This document shows positions 1 through 5,894 of a DNA stretch of 18,085 nt, piece by piece. Positions within the stretch are counted from its first letter, which is position 1. Each line of letters starts with the position of its first letter. A program made the translations under genes and the position numbers. The stretch comes from JAVVFH01 sp032250585 (GTDB lineage: Bacteria > Pseudomonadota > Gammaproteobacteria > Xanthomonadales > SZUA-36). Location: assembly GCA_032250585.1 (NCBI GenBank), contig JAVVFH010000044.1, positions 1 to 18,085 of the forward strand. The letters are read 5' to 3'. The notes under the pieces were generated by a model. The model had not been told where the DNA came from, made no database searches, and saw only the letters and a list, made by a program, of their open reading frames with translations.

Positions 1-163
1 GCCCGCAGGACTGACGCCCCTGCGGCGGCTGGGGCTGGGTCTGGTTGCAGGCAGCTGGAGCGCCCGGGAAGCTTTCCTCATGCGCGCGGCCGGACGCCAT
101 CGCAATGCACCGGCCCTCGCCCGCGGTCGCCCGCTGACGGAATTACTGCGCTCGCCGGCTTGA
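1..163 (+). CDS. C-terminal end of a UbiH/UbiI/VisC-like FAD-dependent hydroxylase (5' end outside window)
   Basis: The frame starting at base 2 stays open for 53 codons and stops with TGA at 161-163. The visible residues include LRRLGLGLV, FLMRAAG and an APALARG segment. They resemble the last helix and tail of the UbiH/UbiI/VisC family of flavin monooxygenases, where a 'GL.lvd...plk..fmrra.G' pattern is followed by 'P.LarG'. Family members hydroxylate the aromatic ring of ubiquinone precursors. No FAD-binding motif is visible because the N-terminal 85 per cent or more lies upstream, so the subfamily cannot be told. The next gene, cysJ, starts 112 bases later and has an unrelated function; there may be an unmarked operon end between them. 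Frame and stop are seen directly; the family call rests on a short tail and is moderate. Confidence 0.55.
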   Translation, partial: PAGLTPLRRLGLGLVAGSWSAREAFLMRAAGRHRNAPALARGRPLTELLRSPA

Positions 164-275
164 GTCAACCACCGCGCTGATATGCCGCGGGGTTATATCC
201 CCATTCAAAACGCTTCGTTCATCTCGGCCGGCCGCGCGCCTATTCTCTTGTCAAGCCTGAACCCGAGTCATTGGC
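164..275 (+). promoter_or_regulatory. cysJIH upstream region with candidate CysB-dependent promoter
   Basis: This 112-base spacer precedes cysJ. It has a GGGG-TTATAT-CCCC inverted repeat at about 189-202 followed by CATTCAAAAC. A weak -10-like TATTCT lies at 241-246, and no good -35 is present at the expected distance, which is usual for activator-dependent promoters. The hexamer GTTATA here (192-197) also occurs in the palindromes between cysB and cysG. I infer a CysB-dependent promoter; the exact operator is not established. The ribosome binding site before cysJ is weak (GAG at about 265-267). Confidence 0.35.
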
Positions 276-2072
276 ATGCTGCATGAACTGAAAACCGAAG
301 CGTCACCCCTGAGTGAGCGGCAGATCGACTGTCTGCAGCAGGGCCTGGACCAACTTGATCCGTCTCAGACCGCCTGGCTGAGCGGTTACCTGGCGGGCCG
401 CCTGGCTGCGGATCGGCCGGCGGCCGTCCCGACACCGGATGTAACGGTCTTGCAAGTGTTGTACGCGTCCCAGACCGGGCACGGGGAAGCGCTGGCCGCT
501 GGCCTGGCCGAGACCGCCACCGCGGCTGGTTTCAGCGTTCGGGCACGTAATGTTCTGGATTTGAGGCCGGCCGAGATCCGTCGCCTGGAGTACGCGGTTT
601 TCGTCATCAGCACCCACGGTGAGGGCGACCCGCCGGACGATGCGATCGATCTGTTTGACTATCTGCAGTCAGGCCGCCGCCCAGCCCTGGACGGCCTGAA
701 ATTCAGCGTCCTGGCGCTGGGCGACCGGAGTTATGAACAGTTCTGTGCCGCAGGACGAAACCTCGAGGACTTGCTGCTGGCCTGCGGCGCGCAAGCCTTC
801 GCTCCGCGCGTGGAGTGCGACGTGGATTATGACCAGGACGCCGCCCAATGGAGCGAGCAGGTCATCGCCCATGTGCGCGAAAACCAGGTCGGGCCGGACA
901 GTGGCGCCGAGACCCAGCGCCGGCCCGCTCACCTCAGTGTCGTTTCATCCGCGCCCGCATGGGGCCGCAGCCGGCCCTTTCCGGCGACCGTCGAGCGGCT
1001 GCAGCGAATAACCGGCCCGGATTCCACCAAAGAGGTTTACCACATCGAGCTGTCGCTCGAAGACTCCGGCTTGCATTACGAGCCCGGCGATGCGCTTGGC
1101 GTGTGGGCGCCCAACGCGCTGGAGTCGGTTGAGGCGCTGCTGGCAGTCCTGAACATCGATCCGGCGACATCCGTGGAAGTGGACGACGGCGAATTTACCA
1201 TACGGGAACTGTTGATCCATCATCGCGAGTTGACGCGACTGGCGCCTGAGACCATCAAGGGTTTCGCGGCGCTGGGGCGCGACGACAGCCTGCAGCGCCG
1301 CCTGGACGCCTGCGACGAGAAAGATCTGCGGCGCTTCATCGAGGAACGGCAGTTCATCGACCTGGTGGAAGCGTTTCCGGCCACCGTGACCGCGGCCGAT
1401 CTGGCTGGACTCTTGCGCCCACTCACGCCGCGCAGTTATTCCATCGCCTCGAGCCAGGCGGCGGTGGATGCGCAGGTCCACCTGACTGTGGTCACCAAAA
1501 TCGACCAGGCGCCCGGCGGCCGGCGCTATGGCCTGGCCAGTCATTACCTCAACAACCGCTTGCAGACGGGCGACGAGGTAGGGGTGTTCCTGGAACCGAA
1601 CCGGCGCTTCCGCTTGCCGGAAGACCGCTCCACGCCGCTGATCCTGATTGCCACGGGCACCGGCATTGCACCCTACCGGGCGTTCCTGCAGCAACTGGAG
1701 GAGGAGGGCCAGTCGCCGCGGACCTGGCTGATCTTCGGCAACCCGCATTTGCGCAGCGATTTTCTGTACCAGCGCGAGTGGCTGCGCTGGCGCAAGAACG
1801 GTTTCGTGCAGCGCATCGACGGCGCCTTTTCGCGCGACCAGGAGGCAAAGCATTACGTGCAGGACGTCGTGCGTGCACGCGCCCCGGACATCTGTGAGTG
1901 GCTCGACGCCGGTGCTCGGATCTACCTCTGCGGCGCGCTCGCAATGGGCGATGCGGTCGAAACCGCGCTGCGGCAGGCCGTGGCGGGGCAGCGCGGCCTG
2001 GATCAGCAGGCTGCGAACACGTTCATGTCCGACCTGCGGCGCGACCGTCGTCTGCTCAAGGATCTGTATTGA
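276..2072 (+). CDS. cysJ: NADPH-sulfite reductase flavoprotein alpha subunit CysJ
   Basis: The 598-residue product matches the length (599) and domain order of E. coli CysJ. It carries electrons from NADPH through FAD and FMN to the siroheme subunit CysI, for the six-electron reduction of sulfite to sulfide in the cytoplasm. A flavodoxin domain opens with LYASQTGHGE (about 62-71), followed by STHGEGDPP (112-120) and LALGDRSYEQF (146-156). The FAD domain shows YEPGDALGVW (268-277) and RPLTPRSYSIASSQ (381-394). The NADPH domain shows ATGTGIAPYRAFLQQ (459-473), LIFGNPH (485-491) and IYLCG (549-553). The C-terminus ends in an aromatic residue (DLY), as in the family. ATG at 276 is used because the conserved N-terminal helix (PSQTAWLSGYLAGRL) follows it at the right distance. 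It is the first gene of cysJIH, and its TGA overlaps the cysI ATG by one base. No key residue looks missing. Confidence 0.97.
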   Translation: MLHELKTEASPLSERQIDCLQQGLDQLDPSQTAWLSGYLAGRLAADRPAAVPTPDVTVLQVLYASQTGHGEALAAGLAETATAAGFSVRARNVLDLRPAEIRRLEYAVFVISTHGEGDPPDDAIDLFDYLQSGRRPALDGLKFSVLALGDRSYEQFCAAGRNLEDLLLACGAQAFAPRVECDVDYDQDAAQWSEQVIAHVRENQVGPDSGAETQRRPAHLSVVSSAPAWGRSRPFPATVERLQRITGPDSTKEVYHIELSLEDSGLHYEPGDALGVWAPNALESVEALLAVLNIDPATSVEVDDGEFTIRELLIHHRELTRLAPETIKGFAALGRDDSLQRRLDACDEKDLRRFIEERQFIDLVEAFPATVTAADLAGLLRPLTPRSYSIASSQAAVDAQVHLTVVTKIDQAPGGRRYGLASHYLNNRLQTGDEVGVFLEPNRRFRLPEDRSTPLILIATGTGIAPYRAFLQQLEEEGQSPRTWLIFGNPHLRSDFLYQREWLRWRKNGFVQRIDGAFSRDQEAKHYVQDVVRARAPDICEWLDAGARIYLCGALAMGDAVETALRQAVAGQRGLDQQAANTFMSDLRRDRRLLKDLY

Positions 2073-3793
2073 TGAAAAAACCCGACACGAACCTCAGCCC
2101 GGTCGAGCGCATCAAGGCCCGCAGTGATTTCCTGCGCGGTACACTGGTGGCAAGTCTGGCCGACAGCGCCACCGGCGCACTGGCGGAGGACGACACGCAG
2201 CTCAGTAAATTCCACGGTTTCTACCAGCAGGACAACCGCGACCTGCGAGAAGACCGCCGCCGCCGCCTGCTCGAGCCCGATTACCAGTTCATGATCCGGG
2301 CCCGCGTGCCCGGCGGTGTATGCACGCCGGGACAATGGCTGAAGCTCGACGAAATTGCCCGGCTCTGGGCCAACGGCACGCTGCGGCTGACCACGCGCCA
2401 GGCCTTTCAGCTGCATGGCGTCCTCAAGCGCGATTTGAAAAACAGCATCCGCGCGATCAACGACAGCTTGCTGGACACCATCGCCGCCTGCGGCGACGTG
2501 AACCGCAACGTCATGTCTTCGGCCGTGCCCGAGCACTCGGCACTGCATCGCGAGGTACACGACCTGGCCCGCGCGGTGAGTAGCCACCTGACACCGCGGA
2601 CGACGGCCTACCACGAGATCTGGCTGAGCGACGGCGGACCGCGCCAGCGGGTCGCAGGCTCTGCCGTGCCCGATGCGGAACCTCTTTACGGGCCGGTGTA
2701 CCTGCCGCGAAAATTCAAAATGGCTTTTGCCGTGCCGCCGCGCAATGACGTCGACGTGTTCGCTCACGACCTGGGCTTCATCGCGATCGCGGATAAGAAT
2801 GTCCTGGCCGGTTTCAACGTGACCGTCGGCGGCGGCATGGGCATGACTCAGGCCGATCCGGCCACCTACCCCCGCCTGGCGGAGGTCATCGGCTTCTGCA
2901 AGCCCGAACAGGTGCTGGCAGTGTCCGAGGCCGTGCTCACGCTGCAGCGCGATTACGGCGACCGCACAAACCGCAAGCATGCCCGGCTCAAGTACACCAT
3001 CGATGACCGCGGTCTGGACTGGTTCCGTGCAGAATTCGAGCGTCGGCTGGGCGATTCCCTGGCCGCCGCCCGGCCCTGGGAATTCAGCGACAACGGTGAC
3101 CGCTACGGATGGCAGGAAGGCGACGATGGGCTCTGGCATCTTGGTTTGTTCATCGAAAACGGGCGCATCGCGGATCACCCGGGCGCTGAGCATCTCAGCG
3201 GTTTGCGGGAGATCGCCAAAAGACTCGAAGGCGAGATCCGCCTGACCCCGAACCAGAACCTGGTCCTGGCGAACGTCCCGCCGGCGCAGCGGGCGGACAT
3301 CGACGCGCTGGTGCGGGCGCACGGGCTCGACGGTTTCCGGCAGGCGAGCCCGCTGCGCCTGCACGCGATGGCTTGTGTCGGCCTGCCGACCTGCGGGCTG
3401 GCCATGGCCGAAAGCGAACGCTACCTGCCCGAACTGGTCGGGCGAATCGAAGCATCGATGGCGGGTCACGGGCTCGGGCGCGAAGCGATCACTATCCGCA
3501 TGACCGGCTGTCCGAACGGCTGCGCGCGCCCGTACCTCGCTGAAATCGGGCTGGTGGGCAAAGGCCCCGGGCTTTATGACCTTTTTCTTGGCGCCGCTTT
3601 TGATGGCGCGCGTTTGAATAGAAAATACCGGGAGAGTGTGCGCGAGAACGACGTCCTCGACCTGCTGGACGAACTGTTCGGCGCGTTCGTGTCCGATCGG
3701 AAAACGGGCGAACATTTCGGCGATTACTTGTTACGAGCCGGGTTTCTCGACGATTGCGCGGCCCCGGGTCCGGGCCGGGATGTGCCTTTATGA
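2072..3793 (+). CDS. cysI: NADPH-sulfite reductase hemoprotein beta subunit CysI
   Basis: The 573-residue product is close to E. coli CysI (570). It binds siroheme coupled to a 4Fe-4S cluster and reduces sulfite to sulfide with electrons from CysJ. The four cluster ligands are visible: Cys435 and Cys441 in ACVGLPTCGLAMAESERYLP, and Cys480 and Cys484 in MTGCPNGCARPYLAEIGLVG. The N-terminal half has the ferredoxin-like repeat with LRLTTRQAFQLHG (104-116) and DVNRNVMSS (142-150), plus LPRKFKMAF (211-219). The frame stays open far upstream inside cysJ, but the ATG at 2072 gives MKKPDTNLSPVERIK, which aligns with the family N-terminus, and forms a TGATG junction with the cysJ stop. Its end overlaps cysH in an ATGA junction. 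Translational coupling of all three genes is likely. Siroheme would come from cysG, 2.1 kb downstream. Confidence 0.97.
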   Translation: MKKPDTNLSPVERIKARSDFLRGTLVASLADSATGALAEDDTQLSKFHGFYQQDNRDLREDRRRRLLEPDYQFMIRARVPGGVCTPGQWLKLDEIARLWANGTLRLTTRQAFQLHGVLKRDLKNSIRAINDSLLDTIAACGDVNRNVMSSAVPEHSALHREVHDLARAVSSHLTPRTTAYHEIWLSDGGPRQRVAGSAVPDAEPLYGPVYLPRKFKMAFAVPPRNDVDVFAHDLGFIAIADKNVLAGFNVTVGGGMGMTQADPATYPRLAEVIGFCKPEQVLAVSEAVLTLQRDYGDRTNRKHARLKYTIDDRGLDWFRAEFERRLGDSLAAARPWEFSDNGDRYGWQEGDDGLWHLGLFIENGRIADHPGAEHLSGLREIAKRLEGEIRLTPNQNLVLANVPPAQRADIDALVRAHGLDGFRQASPLRLHAMACVGLPTCGLAMAESERYLPELVGRIEASMAGHGLGREAITIRMTGCPNGCARPYLAEIGLVGKGPGLYDLFLGAAFDGARLNRKYRESVRENDVLDLLDELFGAFVSDRKTGEHFGDYLLRAGFLDDCAAPGPGRDVPL

Positions 3794-4551
3794 CGGCCCG
3801 TGACGTGCTCAATTTGTGCATCCCGGCACACGGGGCGCGCTGGTCGGCCGCACAGATCGAAGCCGTGAATCCCTGCCTGGAGGGCATCTCGGCCGAGGAG
3901 CGCGTGCGCTGGGCCTTCGCCTACCTGCCAAAGCGCCTGGTGCTAAGTTCGAGTTTCGGCGCCCAGGCGGCGGTCATGCTGCACCTGGTGAGCCGCGTCG
4001 AGGCCCGCATTCCGGTGGTTTTTATCGACACCGGTTACCTGTTTCCGGAGACCTACGACTTCGCCGACGAACTGGGCCGTCGCCTGGACCTGGACCTGCG
4101 CGTTTACCGACCGCGCCTGAGCCCGGCGTGGCAGGAGCGACGCTACGGCCGCTTATGGGAAGCGGGCAGGGAGGGCATTCGCCGTTACAACCGCATGAAC
4201 AAGGTAGAGCCGATGGAGCGTGCGCTGGAAGAACTCGGCGTGGGCACCTGGTTCACCGGCCTGCGCCGCAGCCAATCGGACAGCCGTCGCAAAATCGGCA
4301 TTCTGGGCCGGCACGGCGGGCGCATGAAAATGCACCCCATCGCCGACTGGAGCAACCGGGACGTGCACCAGTATCTGAAACAGCACGACCTGCCTTACCA
4401 TCCCCTGTGGGACGAGGGCTATGTCTCGATCGGGGACACCCATACGAGCCGTCCGCTCGGGGCGGATATGAACGAGCAGGACACGCGTTTTTTCGGCCTG
4501 CTCCGGGAATGCGGGCTGCACGAGCCGGAAGCCGCGGATGTCACAGGTTGA
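3790..4551 (+). CDS. cysH: Phosphoadenosine phosphosulfate (PAPS) reductase CysH
   Basis: This 253-residue protein reduces PAPS to sulfite with thioredoxin or glutaredoxin. The nucleotide-binding region shows VLSSSFGAQAAVMLH (51-65) and VVFIDTGYLFPETY (76-89), then WFTGLRRSQSDSR (154-166). The C-terminal half has MHPIADWSNRDVHQYL (181-196) and YHPLWDEGYVSIGDTHTSRP (203-222). The catalytic Cys241 lies in ECGLHE (240-245). The paired CC and CxxC cysteines that hold the 4Fe-4S cluster of APS reductases are absent, so this is the PAPS type. ATG at 3790 overlaps the cysI stop as ATGA; a further-upstream in-frame start would add residues outside the family. The gene runs into the 3' end of convergent cysB, sharing bases 4541-4551. 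A cysH-cysB neighbourhood is also known in Pseudomonas. Confidence 0.96.
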   Translation: MTARDVLNLCIPAHGARWSAAQIEAVNPCLEGISAEERVRWAFAYLPKRLVLSSSFGAQAAVMLHLVSRVEARIPVVFIDTGYLFPETYDFADELGRRLDLDLRVYRPRLSPAWQERRYGRLWEAGREGIRRYNRMNKVEPMERALEELGVGTWFTGLRRSQSDSRRKIGILGRHGGRMKMHPIADWSNRDVHQYLKQHDLPYHPLWDEGYVSIGDTHTSRPLGADMNEQDTRFFGLLRECGLHEPEAADVTG

Positions 4552-5572
4552 AGCCGCCGCCGCAGCAGCTGGAAAAATTCCGCTCGATTTGCGGGTGGCT
4601 GTTCAGCGGCAGGCTCGGGACGGGCGCCGTGACGCCGCCGCCCGGTTCCGCCGCCTTGCGGATGGCCTCTTCGACCATGTAACGGTCCGCGCCCGGCACC
4701 AGCAGTTCGAGAAAGCTGAGCATGTAGTCGCGTAAAAACCGGTCATTGCGAAAACCAATCCAGGTCGCGCAGCTGGGGAACAGGTGGGCGGCGTCAATGG
4801 CCATCAAGCCGTCGTCACGCTCCGGATCGTAAGCCATACAGGCGACGATGCCGATGCCCATGCCTTTGCGCACGTAGGTCTTGATGACGTCCGGGTCCTC
4901 GGCGGTAAATACCACGTTGGGATTGATGCCGGCTTTGCGGAATGCGTTGGCCTGGTCGGAATCCTCGTCGAAACTGTGCGTGTAACTGATGATCGGGTAA
5001 CGGGCGAGGTCGCTCAATTCGACCCGGGACTTGCGGGCCAGGGGGTGATCCGGCATCACCAGGATCACCCGTTCCCAGCGGTATATGGGAAAAGTCACCA
5101 GGCCTTCAAACAGGCCGCTGTTGCCCGAGGCGATCGCAAAATCCGCCGCCTGCTCCTGCACCTGGCGGGCGATGCGGTCGGAGGTGCCCTGGTGGAGGCT
5201 GATGGAAATATCCGGAAAAGACCGGTGAAAGCGTTCCAGCAGGTCGGGCAACACGTAGCGGGCCTGGGTATGGGTCGTGGCGACCACCAGTTCGCCCTGG
5301 GCCTGGCCGGCGAGCTCCTGGGAGAGAGTCTTGATGTTGTCCACTTCGGTGAGGATTTTTCGTGCCCGCTCCAGCACGTCTTTTCCCGCTTCGGTCAGGC
5401 CGGAGAGGCTTTTGCCGCGGCGCGTGAACAACTGCAGTGACAGTTCGTCCTCAAGCAGTTTGACCTGCTTGCTGACGCCGGGTTGCGACGTAAACAGCGC
5501 CTGGGACGCCGCGGTAATGTTCATGCCGTTGTCGGCGATCGCCACCAGGTAGCGCAATTGCTGCAGTTTCAT
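4541..5572 (-). CDS. cysB: LysR-type sulfur regulator CysB
   Basis: The 343-residue product starts MKLQQLRYLVAI, like E. coli CysB, with a winged helix-turn-helix around residues 18-40 (TAASQALFTSQPGVSKQV). The effector domain has ATTHTQARYVLPDLLERF (98-115), in which Thr100, Thr102 and Gln103 fall at the numbers of the anion-binding residues of CysB, and TAEDPDVIKTYVRKGMGIGI (223-242). CysB activates cys genes when N-acetylserine or O-acetylserine accumulates and represses its own gene in enteric bacteria. ATG at 5572 is preferred over one four codons upstream because of the family start and a GGAG ribosome binding site six bases before it. The protein is about 19 residues longer than E. coli CysB, and its tail carries Cys336-Cys337 followed by GGG. 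Its 3' end overlaps cysH by 11 bases. A terminator and a Cys-rich leader ORF lie directly upstream. Confidence 0.95.
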   Translation of the reverse strand: MKLQQLRYLVAIADNGMNITAASQALFTSQPGVSKQVKLLEDELSLQLFTRRGKSLSGLTEAGKDVLERARKILTEVDNIKTLSQELAGQAQGELVVATTHTQARYVLPDLLERFHRSFPDISISLHQGTSDRIARQVQEQAADFAIASGNSGLFEGLVTFPIYRWERVILVMPDHPLARKSRVELSDLARYPIISYTHSFDEDSDQANAFRKAGINPNVVFTAEDPDVIKTYVRKGMGIGIVACMAYDPERDDGLMAIDAAHLFPSCATWIGFRNDRFLRDYMLSFLELLVPGADRYMVEEAIRKAAEPGGGVTAPVPSLPLNSHPQIERNFSSCCGGGFNL

Positions 5573-5582
5573 GTTCGGCTCC

Positions 5583-5609
5583 AAAAAAAACCCGCCGGTC
5601 AGGGCGGGT
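5583..5609 (-). terminator. Intrinsic terminator in the cysB leader (attenuator terminator)
   Basis: Read on the minus strand, ACCCGCC (5609-5603), a six-base loop and GGCGGGT (5596-5590) form a perfect 7-bp GC-rich stem. The run of eight T (5590-5583) starts with the last stem base and continues directly after it. The cysB ribosome binding site GGAG (5582-5579) begins at the very next base and the cysB ATG follows at 5572. On the plus strand no T-run follows, so the signal acts only on transcripts heading into cysB. No minus-strand gene ends here: the neighbour on the other side, cysG, is divergent. Any cysB transcript must therefore pass this terminator, which makes it an attenuator rather than an ordinary operon end. 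Confidence 0.82.
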
Positions 5610-5635
5610 GCTCCATCGCGTAAACCAAGATACGG

Positions 5636-5704
5636 TCAACGGCACCACGCCCGCCGGGCTGTGTTGTCGGTACAACAGACAAGCACGTTTTCCTTGCGTT
5701 TCAT
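5636..5704 (-). CDS. Putative cysteine-rich leader peptide of cysB (22 aa)
   Basis: An ATG at 5704-5702 opens 22 codons ending in TGA at 5638-5636. The peptide starts MKRKENVLV, then Cys10-Cys11 (TGT TGT, 5677-5672), and ends WCR with Cys21. Three cysteines in 22 residues, two in tandem, is far above usual cysteine use. A purine-rich GGAAACAGG stretch lies directly before the ATG, with GGA at six-base spacing, and can serve as ribosome binding site. The tandem Cys codons form the 5' arm of a TGTTGT-ACCG-ACAACA hairpin. The stop codon lies 26 bases before the terminator stem. I infer a leader peptide whose translation senses cysteinyl-tRNA. The ORF and codons are seen directly; expression and function are inferred. 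It could be a chance ORF, but codon content, placement and the terminator together make that unlikely. Confidence 0.62.
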   Translation of the reverse strand: MKRKENVLVCCTDNTARRAWCR

Positions 5705-5780
5705 CCTGTTTCCGTCGTTCTTGTATCGTCACCTTAGATAGAAAAAGATCATGCGGCAAGCATCAATTGTTTCTCCCTTC

Positions 5781-5810
5781 ATAACCCAGCGTTATAACGG
5801 ACCGGTATAA
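5781..5810. promoter_or_regulatory. Nested palindromes, probable CysB operator and cysG promoter
   Basis: Two dyads overlap here. ATAAC-N5-GTTAT spans 5781-5795, a 15-bp symmetric element with the T-N11-A form typical of LysR-type regulators. TTATA-N9-TATAA spans 5792-5810 with an inner CGG-A-CCG, so 16 of its 18 non-central bases are symmetric. TATAAG at 5806-5811 is a good -10 for cysG, while no -35 is present at the right distance (AACCCA at 5783-5788), as expected for an activator-dependent promoter. The position between divergent cysB and cysG suggests binding of CysB, both to activate cysG and to regulate its own gene. The dyads are seen directly; the binding protein is inferred. Confidence 0.5.
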
Positions 5811-5821
5811 GGGAAGAAAAA

Positions 5822-5857
5822 ATGCGTATTTCTGGTGTCCCAAGGCTGCCGATATGA
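5822..5857 (+). CDS. Possible short upstream ORF (11 aa) in the cysG leader
   Basis: An ATG at 5822 reads MRISGVPRLPI and stops at 5855-5857. It is preceded by AAGGGA (5809-5814), a strong ribosome binding site at eight-base spacing, better than that of cysG itself. It contains no cysteine codon and no terminator follows it. It may be translated and affect cysG initiation, or the ribosome binding site may be coincidental. There is no homology to judge from. Confidence 0.3.
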   Translation: MRISGVPRLPI

Positions 5858-5871
5858 TCCCGGTTGGATTT

Positions 5872-5892
5872 ATGAGCAGGCGCGAGAATTGA
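5872..5892 (+). CDS. Possible six-codon upstream ORF abutting cysG
   Basis: ATG at 5872 reads MSRREN and stops with TGA at 5890-5892, two bases before the cysG ATG. GGA lies four bases upstream of its start. Such a stop-start arrangement could couple translation to cysG, whose own ribosome binding site is weak. With only six codons it may also be chance. Confidence 0.22.
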   Translation: MSRREN

Positions 5893-5894
5893 CC

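Larger units (their letters stand above)
5583..5728 (-). promoter_or_regulatory. Candidate cysteine-responsive transcription attenuator of cysB
   Basis: On the minus strand the leader has, in order: Cys codons that pair within TGTTGT/ACAACA (5677-5672 with 5667-5662); a GCCC/GGGC mini-hairpin (5659-5656 with 5652-5649); and the terminator stem (5609-5603 with 5596-5590). The segment GGCGGG (5655-5650) is perfectly complementary to CCCGCC (5608-5603), the 5' arm of the terminator, so antiterminator and terminator exclude each other. A ribosome stalled at the Cys codons would leave 5655-5650 free and favour read-through. One that reaches the stop codon at 5638-5636 would cover that segment and allow termination. 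With no translation, the local hairpins would also favour termination. The upstream limit is approximate: a TATCTA hexamer at 5740-5735 could be a -10, but no clear -35 accompanies it. Confidence 0.62.

Noticed and set aside
164..275. A cysteine leader peptide or attenuator ahead of cysJ
   Set aside because: The short ORF starting near 182 has no Cys codon and overlaps the cysJ start, and no stem with a T-run is present.
945..1853. A 302-codon open frame on the minus strand opposite cysJ
   Set aside because: Shadow of cysJ; low-complexity residue content and no family signature.
2003..3715. A 570-codon open frame on the minus strand opposite cysI
   Set aside because: It is a mirror of the strong codon bias of cysI in GC-rich DNA. 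It has no recognisable domain, no ribosome binding site, and lies wholly inside a certain gene.
3790..4551. CysH as an APS reductase
   Set aside because: The CC and CxxC cysteines that bind the 4Fe-4S cluster are missing; only the catalytic ECGLHE cysteine is present, so it is the PAPS type.
4784..5440. A 218-codon plus-strand frame inside cysB
   Set aside because: Antisense to a clear CysB; no start signal or known domain.
5451..5759. A 102-codon minus-strand frame that covers the cysB leader in another reading frame
   Set aside because: It starts with TTG without a well-placed ribosome binding site, runs through the terminator and into cysB out of frame, and has no domain. The 22-codon Cys-rich ORF in a different frame fits the region better.
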